64,000 nt of DNA, taken from assembly GCF_001039355.2 (NCBI RefSeq), contig NW_019775436.1, positions 475,617-539,616 of the forward strand, read 5' to 3'. Of the stretch, positions 47,201-55,900 are shown one piece after another. Under the pieces are notes generated by a model. It worked only from the letters and a program-made list of their open reading frames with translations. It ran no database searches and was not told the origin of the DNA. The DNA is from Lingula anatina. Its lineage: Eukaryota; Brachiopoda; Lingulata; Lingulida; Lingulidae. The position numbers were made by a program, and so were the translations under genes. Position 1 is the stretch's first letter, and every line of letters begins with the position of its first letter.

Positions 47201-48045
47201 ACATATGCTGATGTCACAAAAATTGAATGTGACACATAATTCAATTTATAAAATTTCAGGTCCTAATATGCCTGAAGGGTTCCAGAGAAGTAATTTGACA
47301 TAAAATAATGAAAACCTGAGAAGGATGCAGATTGGCAAACCACATTTCAAGATTTTGAAAATAAATTGCTTATAAGCCAGCTTGAACTGTTAGGTGGAGG
47401 GAGAAATTGAAGGATATGGTAACCCTTTATTATCATCCAGATAACGAAAATGTGGTTTTTCGTGCATCTTCAATAATGCATCTATCTTTGCGCTGATTTA
47501 AAACAACAAATAACCTTCAAAAACAAAAAATCGGCATTTATATTTCTTGTTGGAATGTATAAGCACTGTTTTTTTTGTTTTTTTTTCAGACTGAGGAGAC
47601 AAAGTACTTTTTGAAACTCTTGTCACGGTGGTATTTGGACTTTCATCGACACACCAGAAAACATATTAGAAGCATACCTTTCAAAATATCCTCCTCCTAA
47701 GGCAAACTGGCTCCCTTCTTTTTCTAGATATTTTTAATTCTGAATTTGATTTCAACATAAAAATAGAGTGTGAAGTCTCCAGGTGCCATTTCACTTGGTC
47801 TGACCAGAAAACTACCAGAACCAGATGTAAAACAGATGACATCAAAACAATTTATCAGACTCATTTGATCAAAATATATTACTAAACATAAATATATTAT
47901 TTTAATTATGAAAATTACTGGAATTTTGATGTCTTTTCTTTTTCTGGGAAACCTCTTGTTTTGCAATACCTGGATGAAACCAAAGATTATTTTCCACAAG
48001 ATCATGACTGCCTTTCTTAATATCAAAAGAAAAACATTGTGCTTC
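30531..48045 (-). CDS. RASA1: RASA1 / p120 Ras GTPase-activating protein, whole gene model (5' part missing)
   Basis: Stimulates GTP hydrolysis by Ras; cytosolic, recruited to phosphotyrosine proteins. Nineteen minus-strand exons are phase-consistent apart from one frame break and one short unresolved gap in the SH2, about 728 codons. Domain order seen: C-terminal SH2 (WFHPGIAKQE, then SFLVRPSE, then GGGYFES), linker, PH (KWENMHFVLNG, PKGLIDLH, CFQLVV), C2 (HLPVKSVPYPYCTISI, NPVWEDDF), RasGAP (arginine finger in NLFRATSFATTLMDQY; FLRLLCPALLNP) and a short tail ending HYLGNL. The N-terminal SH2 and SH3 of the known SH2-SH3-SH2-PH-C2-GAP layout were not found in the 4.6 kb up to the POM121 stop, so the gene is truncated in this assembly or those exons are misplaced. 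The order and similarity exclude RASA2/3, SynGAP and NF1. Confidence 0.95.
31110..31268 (-). CDS. RASA1: RASA1 exon, C-terminal helical region after the GAP domain
   Basis: 53 codons, NVPEYPEVEDYQVANIGRDL then NVHQICSSRAEELRALDQ; matches human LSRDLAALHEICVAHSDELRTL. CAG|GTAGGC donor. Confidence 0.92.
31881..32010. mobile_element. Short internally deleted MITE of the GATCGATCTA family
   Basis: Starts CTGGGTTCCCATGCCTAGAT and ends TGTGGGAATGGTCCC, about 80 bases shorter than full copies; in a RASA1 intron. Confidence 0.65.
32138..32215 (-). CDS. RASA1: RASA1 exon, EPFMEVLNSFILENKQRM
   Basis: 26 codons ending VLFLDELS. Matches human EPYMEGVNPFIKSNKHRM, the end of the RasGAP domain. Confidence 0.93.
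32454..32542 (-). CDS. RASA1: RASA1 exon, LVAKSLQNLANLVEFGAK
   Basis: 89 bases. The residues LVAKSLQNLANLVEFGAK are almost invariant in RasGAPs. The acceptor (AATGAAG) has a weak pyrimidine tract but phase agrees with both neighbours. Confidence 0.93.
33348..33415 (-). CDS. RASA1: RASA1 exon with FLR motif
   Basis: Short exon coding AFIFLRLLCPALLNPKCYNI. FLRLxCPAxLNP is the RasGAP signature that positions the arginine finger. Confidence 0.95.
33735..33821 (-). CDS. RASA1: RASA1 exon, RYICGCLQKKV
   Basis: 28 codons plus split ends, VLRYICGCLQKKVISKWPED to TRVV; matches human LRYIYGCLQKSVQHKWP and TRVVS. Confidence 0.93.
33936..34030. mobile_element. Fragment of the CAGGGGCGGATC MITE family
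   Basis: Only the left half remains (CAGGGGTTGATCCAGAGATA then CTTTCGACAGAAAG). Confidence 0.6.
34190..34322. mobile_element. Diverged relative of the GGTTCATTGGTCCGAA element
   Basis: Starts ATAGTCCAAAGGTTCATTGG, contains CAGAACCTTCGGACCAAAGA and ends AATGAATCGTCAGACTA. Confidence 0.6.
34342..34457 (-). CDS. RASA1: RASA1 GAP-domain exon, LNPTLLDNPAD
   Basis: 38 codons plus two bases: LNPTLLDNPADATANREHLL then VLEDVVRNIFMSTDKCP. Equals human ELSPSKLEKNEDVNTNLTHL with ELVEKIFMASE. Confidence 0.92.
34492..34659. mobile_element. MITE, CAGGGGCGGATCCAG ends
   Basis: 168 bases, same family and length as 15600-15767, in the RASA1 intron just 5' of the LNPTLL exon. Confidence 0.75.
35063..35205 (-). 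CDS. RASA1: RASA1 exon with catalytic arginine finger
   Basis: Encodes VSNLFRATSFATTLMDQYMK and on to ESRQSCE. The arginine of LFRATS aligns with the catalytic arginine finger in LFRATTLAS (Arg789 in human RASA1). GAG|GTATAA donor. Confidence 0.95.
35601..35760 (-). CDS. RASA1: RASA1 exon, start of RasGAP domain
   Basis: 53 codons, LLIAKDLEAVKALTQVCGND then RILLAKSLINIFRTEKQEAH and TMNDREIDEE; matches human VVYALSHVCGQDRTLLASIL and CTLNDREI. Confidence 0.95.
35828..35995. mobile_element. MITE, CAGGCCTGTAGCCAG ends (copy 2, inverted)
   Basis: Flanked on both sides by TTATC, a clean 5-base target duplication, inside a RASA1 intron. High identity with 28829-28996 suggests recent movement. Confidence 0.8.
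36413..36494. repeat. Duplicated flank at contig join (copy at 36579-36660)
   Basis: The 80 bases before the N of 36495 recur directly after the element end, so left and right contigs overlap: one without and one with the element insertion. Confidence 0.75.
36496..36577. mobile_element. End of a second copy of the palindrome-ended element (inverted)
   Basis: GACGGCGACG-rich stretch followed by the same 30-base palindrome (36548-36577) and then a poly-A. This is the reverse complement of the 19837-19920 end. It begins at a contig join (N 36495), so only the end is assembled. Confidence 0.65.
36679..36872 (-). CDS. RASA1: RASA1 exon, end of C2 domain
   Basis: 64 codons plus split ends: EEWYCLSPTSVQ, GSIRVKWKFLHEMIMPINEY, ending SLKE. 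Corresponds to human DEWFLLSSHIPL and GSLRVRARYSMEKIMPEEEY. Confidence 0.93.
37134..37210 (-). CDS. RASA1: RASA1 C2-domain exon, DIPQDVCSFTV
   Basis: 77 bases coding DIPQDVCSFTVIVHNKGIRS and KDTEV; matches human DINRFEITLSNKTKKSKDPD. Confidence 0.9.
37590..37737. repeat. Tandem duplication spanning a RASA1 splice donor
   Basis: TA tract plus ACAAACTAAACTGCACATGA ... CATACTTGATACTTACTCCA occurs twice in a row. The proximal copy's GTAAGTATC is the RASA1 C2-exon donor; the other lies inside the intron. Confidence 0.8.
37738..37961 (-). CDS. RASA1: RASA1 exon, end of PH domain and first part of C2
   Basis: 74 codons plus two bases. EWVQALKLYC is the C-terminal PH helix; LNIHVFDAHHLPVKSVPYPY and NPVWEDDFVL belong to C2. 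The donor sequence is duplicated about 73 bases into the intron. Confidence 0.95.
38192..38240. repeat. (TA)n microsatellite
   Basis: About 24 TA units in a RASA1 intron. Confidence 0.9.
38503..38587 (-). CDS. RASA1: RASA1 PH-domain exon, PSCFQLVV
   Basis: 28 codons, PSCFQLVVRALNEFLVHYLC then AENADAAR; aligns with human RPNCFQIVVQHFSEEHYIFY and FAGETPEQAEDW. Confidence 0.92.
38855..38928 (-). CDS. RASA1: RASA1 PH-domain exon, PKGLIDLH
   Basis: 24 codons plus two bases, RSKPKGLIDLHSSSLYPVRD then SLFG; equals human KPKGLIDLSVCSVYVVHDSL. Confidence 0.93.
39122..39204 (-). CDS. RASA1: RASA1 PH-domain exon, KWENMHFVLNG
   Basis: 27 codons: ERGNKWENMHFVLNGTKQQL then YFFENDK. Matches human KGKRWKNLYFILEGSDAQLI. 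It completes the split serine codon of the 45822-45993 exon across a 6.6-kb intron. Confidence 0.93.
39455..39613. mobile_element. MITE-like element, GGCCCCATTCAAAATAG ends
   Basis: Inverted ends GGCCCCATTCAAAATAGGGG and CCCCTATTCTGAATGGGGCC, with ACTAACTAGTC/GACTAGTTGGT just inside. A diverged relative is at 26771-26953 (CATTCAGAAC ... GTTCTGAATG). Confidence 0.7.
41187..41387 (-). CDS. Possible small nested gene, exon 2 (unidentified)
   Basis: Open from a good acceptor (TTTTTCGCCGCAG) to a TGA: LASDHYQAIIDQNGFMARGP, then CQMNKNLQYVLNFITDHTDP and FVMLTQLSKRNLVCQYQPHT. Composition looks protein-like. Phase 0 matches the mini-exon MNQGK at 44676-44690, giving 71 residues. It lies in the RASA1 PH intron on the same strand and is skipped by the RASA1 phase. 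I do not recognise it. Confidence 0.4.
   Translation of the reverse strand: MASDHYQAIIDQNGFMARGPQLSQPCQMNKNLQYVLNFITDHTDPFVMLTQLSKRNLVCQYQPHTD
44676..44690 (-). CDS. Possible start exon MNQGK of the nested gene
   Basis: ATG AAC CAG GGG AAG followed by a strong GTAAGTTT donor, within a CpG-containing stretch (44680-44870) that could be a promoter. Joins in phase 0 to 41387. Confidence 0.35.
45276..45409. mobile_element. Inverted-repeat element, AGTCCGAAGGTTCATTGG
   Basis: The first 26 bases (ATAGTCCGAAGG...) are the exact reverse complement of the last 26, with two further GGTTCATTGGTCCGAA units inside. A diverged relative is at 34190-34322. Confidence 0.7.
45822..45993 (-). CDS. RASA1: RASA1 exon, SH2-PH linker and start of PH
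   Basis: 57 codons plus one base: NATEDDECIYELDTDETDAR then FYPAVWQMPSTSSG and IVLKGFLNKK. The last stretch matches the human VKKGYLLKKGKG start of the PH domain; the linker differs, as expected. Confidence 0.88.
47018..47093 (-). CDS. RASA1: RASA1 exon, end of C-terminal SH2
   Basis: 76 bases coding IRAITGRYKKEEIVEVDTLG then DPVLQ; matches human IGDIIDHYRKEQIVEGYYLK. Confidence 0.88.
47678..47811 (-). CDS. RASA1: RASA1 exon, core of C-terminal SH2 (one-base frame break)
   Basis: The 5' half reads FLVRPSEMAPGDFTLYF then KFRIKN, matching human SFLVRPSDNTPGDYSLYF and RFKI, including the phosphotyrosine-binding arginine. The 3' half reads EGSQFALGGGYFE in a frame shifted by one base, matching human NNQFMMGGRYYNS. 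The break falls at the short homopolymer near 47725-47735, so it is probably a sequencing error. The acceptor position (TGGTAG) is the best candidate, not certain. Confidence 0.75.
47953..48045 (-). CDS. RASA1: RASA1 exon, SH3-SH2 junction (5'-most recognised)
   Basis: Reads HDLVENNLWFHPGIAKQE, matching human EDLVEE and KIWFHGKISKQE at the beginning of the C-terminal SH2. The proposed donor (GAG|GTTTCC) is weak, and about twelve SH2 residues expected between here and FLVRPSE are not seen, so the 3' boundary is uncertain. Confidence 0.6.
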
Positions 48046-48137
48046 CTTCAACAAGAAACATTTGACAAGTTGAGGTTTTAGCATACAACAGTAAAATGAG
48101 CGATTCAGAGAAAAACCAGAAAAGCAATAAGAGTTTA

Positions 48138-48345
48138 AGGAACCATTCCCACAGATATTTGGATCGATCTATCTCCCTGGGGGGTCTCACTAAAATGCTG
48201 TCAACTTGGCTGGCTTAAATGTATGTCACGCCTAGTAAAGCTGCTAGGGGGCAATTATCTTTTGAGCTGATAGCAATTTAGTGTGAACCCCCAGGGAGTA
48301 AGGTCAATCCAGATGGATCAATCTAAGTATGGGAACCCAGTCTAA
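48138..48345. mobile_element. MITE of the GATCGATCTA family
   Basis: ATTCCCACAGATATTTGGAT ... AGATGGATCAATCTAAGTAT then GGGAACC; about 90 bases upstream of the 5'-most RASA1 exon. Confidence 0.7.
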
Positions 48346-48807
48346 GATGCCTGATGTACAGACCAGTTTTCATAACTGTATAAATGACATCCTTGCTATA
48401 AACCCATTAATGTTCCTCCTGTTCCCATGTTTACAAGCTGAAAAAATTATAGTTAAATGTTCCAACCATAGTCTGGTCTTTCTATTCAATAACAGCAACA
48501 TTTTCTTTTTGCTTGAATTTCTGATTTCTTCATTTGATGTGCAATCTGGATAAATTCTCCAAATGAAGGTTAAATGTAAGGTCAAATGGACACTACTAAG
48601 TTCAATTGCATCTGTTATAAAGGCCATTACTGCTTAGCTTCAGTTTAGCGTGCAGGCGCAAAGAAGGCCTATTATGTATAATTAAACACAGAAAATCTTA
48701 AATTTGTAAACATGAAGATACTTACTAAATCTATATTAAAAATGCAAAAGATTCTTACCAGATCTATGACCAGCTCCTAGTACACAATGCCACTCTCTTT
48801 AGTTGTA

Positions 48808-48952
48808 AGAGATGCCACCTATATCCAGCCGTCCACCAATTCATTATGTACCAAGAATGTCACCCATATCCAGCCGTCCACCAATTCATTATGTACCAAG
48901 AATGTCACCCATATCCAGCTGTCCCTTAATTCCTCATTATGTACCAAGAATA
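48808..48952. repeat. 45-base tandem repeat, three units
   Basis: Units start ATCCAGCCGTCCACCAATTC and include ATTATGTACCAAGAATGTCA. The repeats are in frame, so a chance open frame of repeated NSLCTKN results; no other sign of coding. Confidence 0.8.
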
Positions 48953-49223
48953 CATCACCTTTTTTCGAAGCTGAAGTAAATAATTCAGGTTAACTAGCTC
49001 ATGGGCTTAGCTTGCTGTTAGCTTACTTGTAACTGGGGTAAATGTTTTAACGTTACAGTTAACATTAATTCTGATGGCTTATGGCTGCTTCTCCTGTGAA
49101 AATGCACCGATTGATCCCAAACTCCTGAAGATGAAAGGAGTCCCTAATTGTAACCCCTCACATTAGTATAATATCATCGGTCTGTGTAGGTTCTGAAAAT
49201 TGGGACAATTTTTTTTTTTTTTT

Positions 49224-49863
49224 TGCAGAAAATTCTCATTTTTAGAATATTTTGGCCTGTTTGACCTTGCAATAACGGTCAAAGGTCAAATCCATTTGGA
49301 ATCACCAGAGGACTCTCAGTCAGACTTCTATAGTAATTTTCCACATAATTCCTTCAGTTTGGGAGACATTTAGCATTCCATTTTGCAAATTTTGACAAGG
49401 ATGTGTTTCAACGAGCATCACGCCTAGGCCAACGCACTAACTGAGGAAAAAAAAACACGGGGCGCAAGTTGAGATTATATGTCACCTAAATCCGAGACAT
49501 GGGGACACAGGTCCTTGTAAACTAGGAGAAGTGGTAACGGTGACTTGTATCCGGCACCAGAGTGCGGAGCTGTATGAGACGGGCCGGGACTTAAACCACG
49601 AGCACTGCCAGCATACATGCTGGTGGTACTAATAATACGAATACTGAGGCTTTTACGTATTAACGTAAAAACCATCTATATCCAGAAGGAAAACACAGTA
49701 TAAAAAAGTTAACAAATTTATTGCATACACACGACATGATATTCCATCTTTTCCATTACCTACATTCACACAGGCATTTAAAATAATATAATTCATCTTA
49801 CACTCAAGGGGAAATTCTAGCCTCTCATGAAGAATATCACCTTTTTTCTCAGTCACAAAAAAA
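49224..49863. repeat. Duplicated block 4, first copy
   Basis: About 640 bases ending at the N of 49864, repeated almost identically at 49865-50504. Both copies hold a minus-strand 66-codon open frame (STTSMYAGSARGLSP) that I do not regard as coding. Confidence 0.85.
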
Positions 49864-49864
49864 T

Positions 49865-50504
49865 NGCAGAAAATTCTCATTTTTAGAAAATTTTGGCCTG
49901 TTTGACCTTGCAATAACGGTCAAAGGTCAAATCCATTTGGAATCACCACAGGACTCTCAGTCAGACTTCTATAGTAATTTTCCACATAATTCCTTCAGTT
50001 TGGGAGACATTTAGCATTCCATTTTGCAAATTTTGACAAGGATGTGTTTCAACGAGCATCACGCCTAGGCCAACGCACTAACTGAGGAAAAAAAAACACG
50101 GGGCACAAGTTGAGATTATATGTCACCTAAATCCGAGACATGGGGACACAGGTCCTTGTGAACTAGGAGAAGTGGTAACGGTGACTTGTATCCGGCACCA
50201 GAGTGCGGAGCTGTATGAGACGGGCTGGGACTTAAACCACGAGCACTGCCAGCATACATGCTGGTGGTACTAATAATACGAATACTGAGGCTTTTACGTA
50301 TTAACGTAAAAACCATCTATATCCAGAAGGAAAACACAGTATAAAAAAGTTAACAAATTTATTGCATACACACGACATGATATTCCATCTTTTCCATTAC
50401 CTACATTCACACAGGCATTTAAAATAATATAATTCATCTTACACTCAAGGGGAAATTCTAGTCTCTCATGAAGAATATCGCCTTTTTTCTCAGTCACAAA
50501 AAAA
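49865..50504. repeat. Duplicated block 4, second copy
   Basis: Direct repeat of the preceding block; runs on into unique sequence towards POM121. Confidence 0.85.
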
Positions 50505-52651
50505 TTAAAGTAGCTCCATCTTGCTCTGTATCATAAGCTGAGCAGGGTTTTTTAAAATAGGAATCATATTTAAAACACTGATTGTAACAGAGAACAAAAC
50601 CATCTCCCATGTCCCTAGCAAGAATTGCCCCTTTTCAAAAGTTACTACACGCCATACATCTCGACAGTTTCACCATATAAATCATACTTATTATATCAAA
50701 CAACAGGTGACTCTTTAATTACTTTGGCCTTATGCTTAAACTTTGTCAATAAGCTAAAAAAAGTGTCCAGCCATTAATAAAAGAAAAACTACCTATTCAC
50801 ACATTTTTACATGTTGTACAGCCATTTCATTGGTAATGAATTTTTGAAATCACTGATATAAAACCATTTTCAGCACAAAAAGGATTCTCCAATTGCAAAT
50901 GATGCCAGTTCTGTCTGAAAAGAATGTAAAATTAAATTTTAAAGAGTTACAATTTATTTTCAACTTCTGCTTTTACCTATATTACAGGCTTGACGGAAGA
51001 AAAAAAATTGTCCGAAAATGTCCTATCTTCATCAAAGATAGCATCAAAAAGGAAGAACTTTGCCAAAAAGTGCCATAACTTTATCAAAGATAGCACCAAA
51101 AAGGAAGAACTTCAGTGCCCTAGCTTTATCAAAGATGGAAGCAATACAATCCCAACTTAAAACATTAATATACAACTAATAATGCTAAAACATTATCACG
51201 TGTTCATATATTAACTATGCTACAGTATTTAACACATTCACTGTAACAGAGTCGGTCTCACTCAAATATCCACTCCACTTTTACAAAAGATACATAGAAT
51301 CTGAAATTCAACAAGTATACCTTTTTGCACGAAATATAAAGTATTAAATTCACTGAAGCATTCCCTTTTTCATCTAATGTGTCACACATGCCAAAATTAT
51401 CATTTCATGTTCCAAGCAAACATTTTGAATTCCCCCAATGGTTCACATATTCTTTTTGCAAGACAAAGATACAAGTTTCTCACATTCAGGAAAGGTAATA
51501 CAAATTTAATGACTTGACAGTTATATTTGACCTTTTATGCCCTTGACATTTGAACTAAATATATGACATCATATAAAACAACTTAAGCAAAACATTTGCT
51601 AACTGAACTAACTTTCTCTCTCAGAATTCAGAATTCTTAGTGCAAAATGGTAGAAAAATAAATTATTTATTTTCTTTGTGTAATTGTGGTCTTCTTTTTT
51701 TTTCCTTTGCAAAAAGTAAGTTCACATCTACATAACTGCAATTCTACTAAAAAATAGATTCCAAATCAAAATTGTGAAATTGAAGATTAACAGGAGCTAG
51801 TAACTGAGAGTAGATTAATGAAGAGAAAAAAAAAGTTCTATGCTGACAACATTATCAAGTTTACTCAACATTACTGTCCTACTAAAACAAACACCAAATG
51901 CCCATCATCTTTTTTATATCCTGAAAAAAATGATGTAACAAACAAGAATAGTTAATATTACAAGAGTTTCTAGAAATCAACATACATATCAGAAGATGAA
52001 GAACACTGTCTGGAAAATTACACAATTTCGATTTCCAAGAACAATATTTTTTTCATATTTCATTACTAATAAGTAAACTAATTGGTATTCCAGTAATCTT
52101 AATTCTTTGAATTTCACAGAATCCACGTTCTGCAACCTATGGCAAAACTGGAAACGTGGAAAACCATGGCAGCTTAGCTGACCGAGTGAATCCCCTTCTG
52201 ATGACCTATATCGTATATCATATATTTGATTACATATCTTTGTACAATATACATATATATAAATATTGTTAAAATATGTAGCACATTTAAGCAACACAGC
52301 AGTACTTGCAGAGAATTATCACTGAAGGAAGTGCTGGGAAAAGATGTAGTGCCTCCATACAGATATAATCACAATTACACTTGATTTTTTTCCTCAGCAA
52401 ATGTTTCCGAATCTATCGGCACTTCTGATGACACTTGATTAAGCTGTGGACTTGCTTGCAGCTGAAATTCATGGAGGGTAAAGTAAGAAAGCTGCACTGG
52501 AGCAGCCACAAACAGTTAGCTGTCTACTTGTCTGTGGCTAAATTTCTTTGATGGTCAAGTTTTGTTAGCTGCACTGGAGCAGCCACAAAGAGTTAGCAGT
52601 TACGTTAGCTGGACTGGAGTGCGTACATACATTTAATAAAACCTAACACAG

Positions 52652-52956
52652 TTAGCGCTTCCTAACTGTTCTCCTTCCACGTGCAGCAACACGTGGTCGC
52701 GGCGCTGATGTGCCTGCAGCAAAGTTAAAGTTTGTAGGGGTGCCAGGGGCAAATCCAGGTGCAGCAGGGCTTCCGAACGTTGGAGCTGCTGGCGTTGACT
52801 GACCAAAGGTAGGCGTGGCACCCTGACCGCCAGGAGTGCCAAAGGGCGGGGCGGGCGTGGACTGACCAAAGGTCGGAGGTCCAGTTTTCCCTGACTGACC
52901 AAACGCTGGTGTCTGCCCAGAGGACTGACCGAAGTTAAAAGACACTTGCTGGGTTC
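52652..52956 (-). CDS. POM121: POM121-like terminal exon, FG repeats and basic tail
   Basis: 101 codons including TAA. FGQS repeats (TPAFGQSG, PTFGQSTPA) lead to FNFAAGTSAPRPRVAARGRR then TVRKR. The basic end corresponds to the human POM121 C-terminus. Confidence 0.9.
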
Positions 52957-55900
52957 CTAGGAATAAATTAATAAAAAATCTATTAAGAGCTAAAATATGA
53001 AATTAATATGATTCATAAAGTATATAAATTTAACTGAAATATGAAATATTATATGTTCATTTATAAATGCAAAAACCCACATTTTTAACTTACCATTGGC
53101 TGCTTGACCTTGATTAGCACCAAAAGCATTCTGGGAAGGCCCACTTGTTCCAAAAGCATTCTGGGACGGCAAAGCTCCACCAAATGCACTTTGGGTTTGT
53201 TTCTGAGGATTCCCAAATGCATTAGGAGTCGCAGTTGCTCCAAATGAAAACCCTGTCCCTTGCGCTCCAAAGCCAGTTCCAGAACTAGTGCCCTGTGTTC
53301 CAAAGGCTGTTCCAGTACTAGCACCCTGTGTTCCGAAGGCTGTTCCAGTACTAGAGCCCTGTGTTCCGAAGGCTGTTCCAGTACTAGTGCCCTGTGTTCC
53401 AAAGGCTGTTCCAGTACTAGCACCCTGTGTTCCGAAAGCTGTTCCAGTACTAGTGCCCTGTGTTCCAAAGGCTGTTCCAGTTCTGGCACCCTGTGTTCCG
53501 AAGGCTGTTCCAGTACTAGAGCCCTGTGTTCCGAAGGCCGTTCCTGCACTTTGCCCTACAGAATTACCACCAAAACTGAACAGCCCAGTACCAGCTGTCT
53601 GGGTGTCACTTTTCGCACCAACTGTGGCACCAAACATGAACAATCCACTGGATTGAGATTGTTGCTGCTGTTGTTGCTGCTGAGTACTGTTATTACTGTT
53701 AGAAGTACTGTTACTACCACTGCCAAATGTGAACAAACCAGACGGCTTGGCTCCAACACCTCCCGTTACTTGGGCAGCTGTCTGACCAAAGACAGACCCA
53801 GTGCCCGTTTGGGAGGCAGCGGCGGCACCAAAATTAAAACCTGCTGAGGACTGAGTGATCCCTGTAGAGAAATTAAATCCACTACTGGCTGTTGTAGTTT
53901 GTGTAGTGGCACCACCAGGGTTAAAAAGGGGCCCTGTTGTGCCTTTAGCTTGTGATGCTGCAGTACCAACAGAGGCAGCAAAATTAAAGACGCCATTAGC
54001 TTGGCTTGTGTTCGTATTTCCAAATCCTGTGCCACCACTTGGGGCAGCAGTAGTGTTGCTAGATCCACCAAAGGAGAAGACACTGCTCTGCGTGACCCCT
54101 GTCGAGCCAAACCCCGGTTGTGCCGATGATGCTGTAGTTGGAGCACCACCAAAAGTGGTGCCAATGGTTCCAGCGCTGGTGGAAGTAGTGCCAAAGCCAC
54201 CAAATGTCGTGCCAGTGGTTCCTCCTGCACCAGTAGAAGTGGTGCCAAAGGAAAATCCAGTGGTGCCTGAAGTGGTGGTGGTGCTTGCTGTGGTGCTTGC
54301 AGTAGCTCCCAACCCACCTGAAGTGAGGAAGTTGAACATAAACACACTCATCACATAGAGACTAAATGTCTATCACTGCAACTGCCTAATTCTGATAAAA
54401 CCAAATGTTCTAACATACCATGCTGTTTGTAATACATGAAAATGATTACTTGAAGGTATATTATACAAACATTCTTTGTGAATTTTTAAAATGTGTGAAT
54501 TCTGTATAATTAAAGTTAAATGGTGTAAAAGCTTCTTTCAGATTACTGATAAATGATTACCCTTCAAAATCTATGAACTGAAGTCGACACAAAAGAAACC
54601 TCTTCCTTCATATAAAGAACCTCATGTTAGAGTAAGACTCATGATCTCAGACATTTTATCTATATATAACAAGCTTCACTAAGAAAACAAACTAATTGTC
54701 ACTGTTGTCGCAGCTACAATCTGTGCCAGTGTGTCCAGTGTGGGGTTGAATTTTTCAATTCTTTATTTGACTGCAACTCCAACTGGGGGAATAAGGCAAA
54801 CAAAATTAACACTTTATTTCTTTGCTGAGCCTCCAGTCTCAAAAAATAACTCACCAAAAGAGAACCCTGTACCAGGTGCTGGAGATGGCTGTGTGGTGGT
54901 GGAACTAAAGCCAAAGGTAGCCTTTGTAGTACCAACTGTTGTCACAGTATTAGTCTGTGAAAAAAATATAAAAATATATTATTAAATGGATAATTTCTTT
55001 TTCATTCTGCTGTTATCCAGGCAACAAATTACTAGTAGTGGATTTAACTTACTTCAAGTAAAGCAGTGGTTTTTCAAAGATAATATTCTGATTTCATTAT
55101 TGGAAATTATATTTTCTAAATCTCATTTTTTAACAGATTATTAGTAATAACACTCATCTGTAGATATCACATTCAGATGAATTAATTTAAATTGGGGCTG
55201 ATAGATTTGTAAGGTCTATGATGATGATCATAATGACCCACAACCGTTTTTAATACCCACCTGGCCAAATACAGGCGCCGTGGTATTACCTGGTGCCGTA
55301 CCACCAACCCCCTGCCCAAACATGGCACCATAGGCTGGAGGTGGTGCTGCAGGCGTAGTTGTCTGCTGGGTGCCACTGCCAACACCACCAAAACTGAACC
55401 CATTTTTCGGCTGAGTGGTGGTGGTGCTAGTTCCCGACATCGTAGAGGTGGTGTTTGTCATACCAAAGCTAATCCCACCCGCACCCAGGGCAGCTCCTGT
55501 TGACGCTCCTGTTCCCGTGGCTGAAGTAGATGTTGTGGCTGGGTCCTTGCCAAAGGAGAAACCTCCTGTAGGTGGCGCTGTTGATGTGGCTGCAGAAGAT
55601 AAGCCACCAGCTAAACCAGCAGCACTATTTTGGCTGCTCATACTCTGACCAAACACTGGTGTAAAACTAGGTGTTGTGGAAGCTTGTGATGCCCCAAATG
55701 TTCCAAAATTAATCCCACCTGCTTGCGTTGTACTTGGAGTGGAGCTTGTGCTGCCACCTATGGAGGAGGACTGTGCTGATGTTACCGTGGGAGTGGCCGA
55801 TACAACAGGGAATGCTGGCTTAAATGAAAACTGTGACTGAGCAGATGACTGAGAACTGGTATTTTCCTGTTTAGTGTCTCCACCTACATTTTTGTTTGCC

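Larger units (their letters stand above)
48046..52651. other. Non-coding region between RASA1 and POM121
   Basis: No SH2 or SH3 exon is visible although RASA1 5' exons are expected here. It holds a MITE (48138-48345), 45-base tandem repeats (48808-48952), a duplicated block around the N at 49864, and probably the POM121 3'UTR (an AATAAA on the minus strand near 51668). Confidence 0.6.

Noticed and set aside
48787-48993. 68-codon frame of NSLCTKNVTHIQ repeats
   Set aside because: Direct product of the 45-base tandem repeat, whose length happens to be a multiple of three.
49475-50316. Repeated 66-codon frame STTSMYAGSARGLSP (two copies)
   Set aside because: Identical because the block is duplicated at a contig join; no family resemblance or splice context.
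53085-53549. Minus-strand frame rich in LEQPSEHRA repeats
   Set aside because: Shifted frame of the GTAFGTQG minisatellite; not compatible with flanking exons.
53260-54358. Long plus-strand open frames opposite the POM121 FG exons
   Set aside because: Shadows of repetitive codons; the minus-strand frame has FG motifs, matching phases and splice sites.
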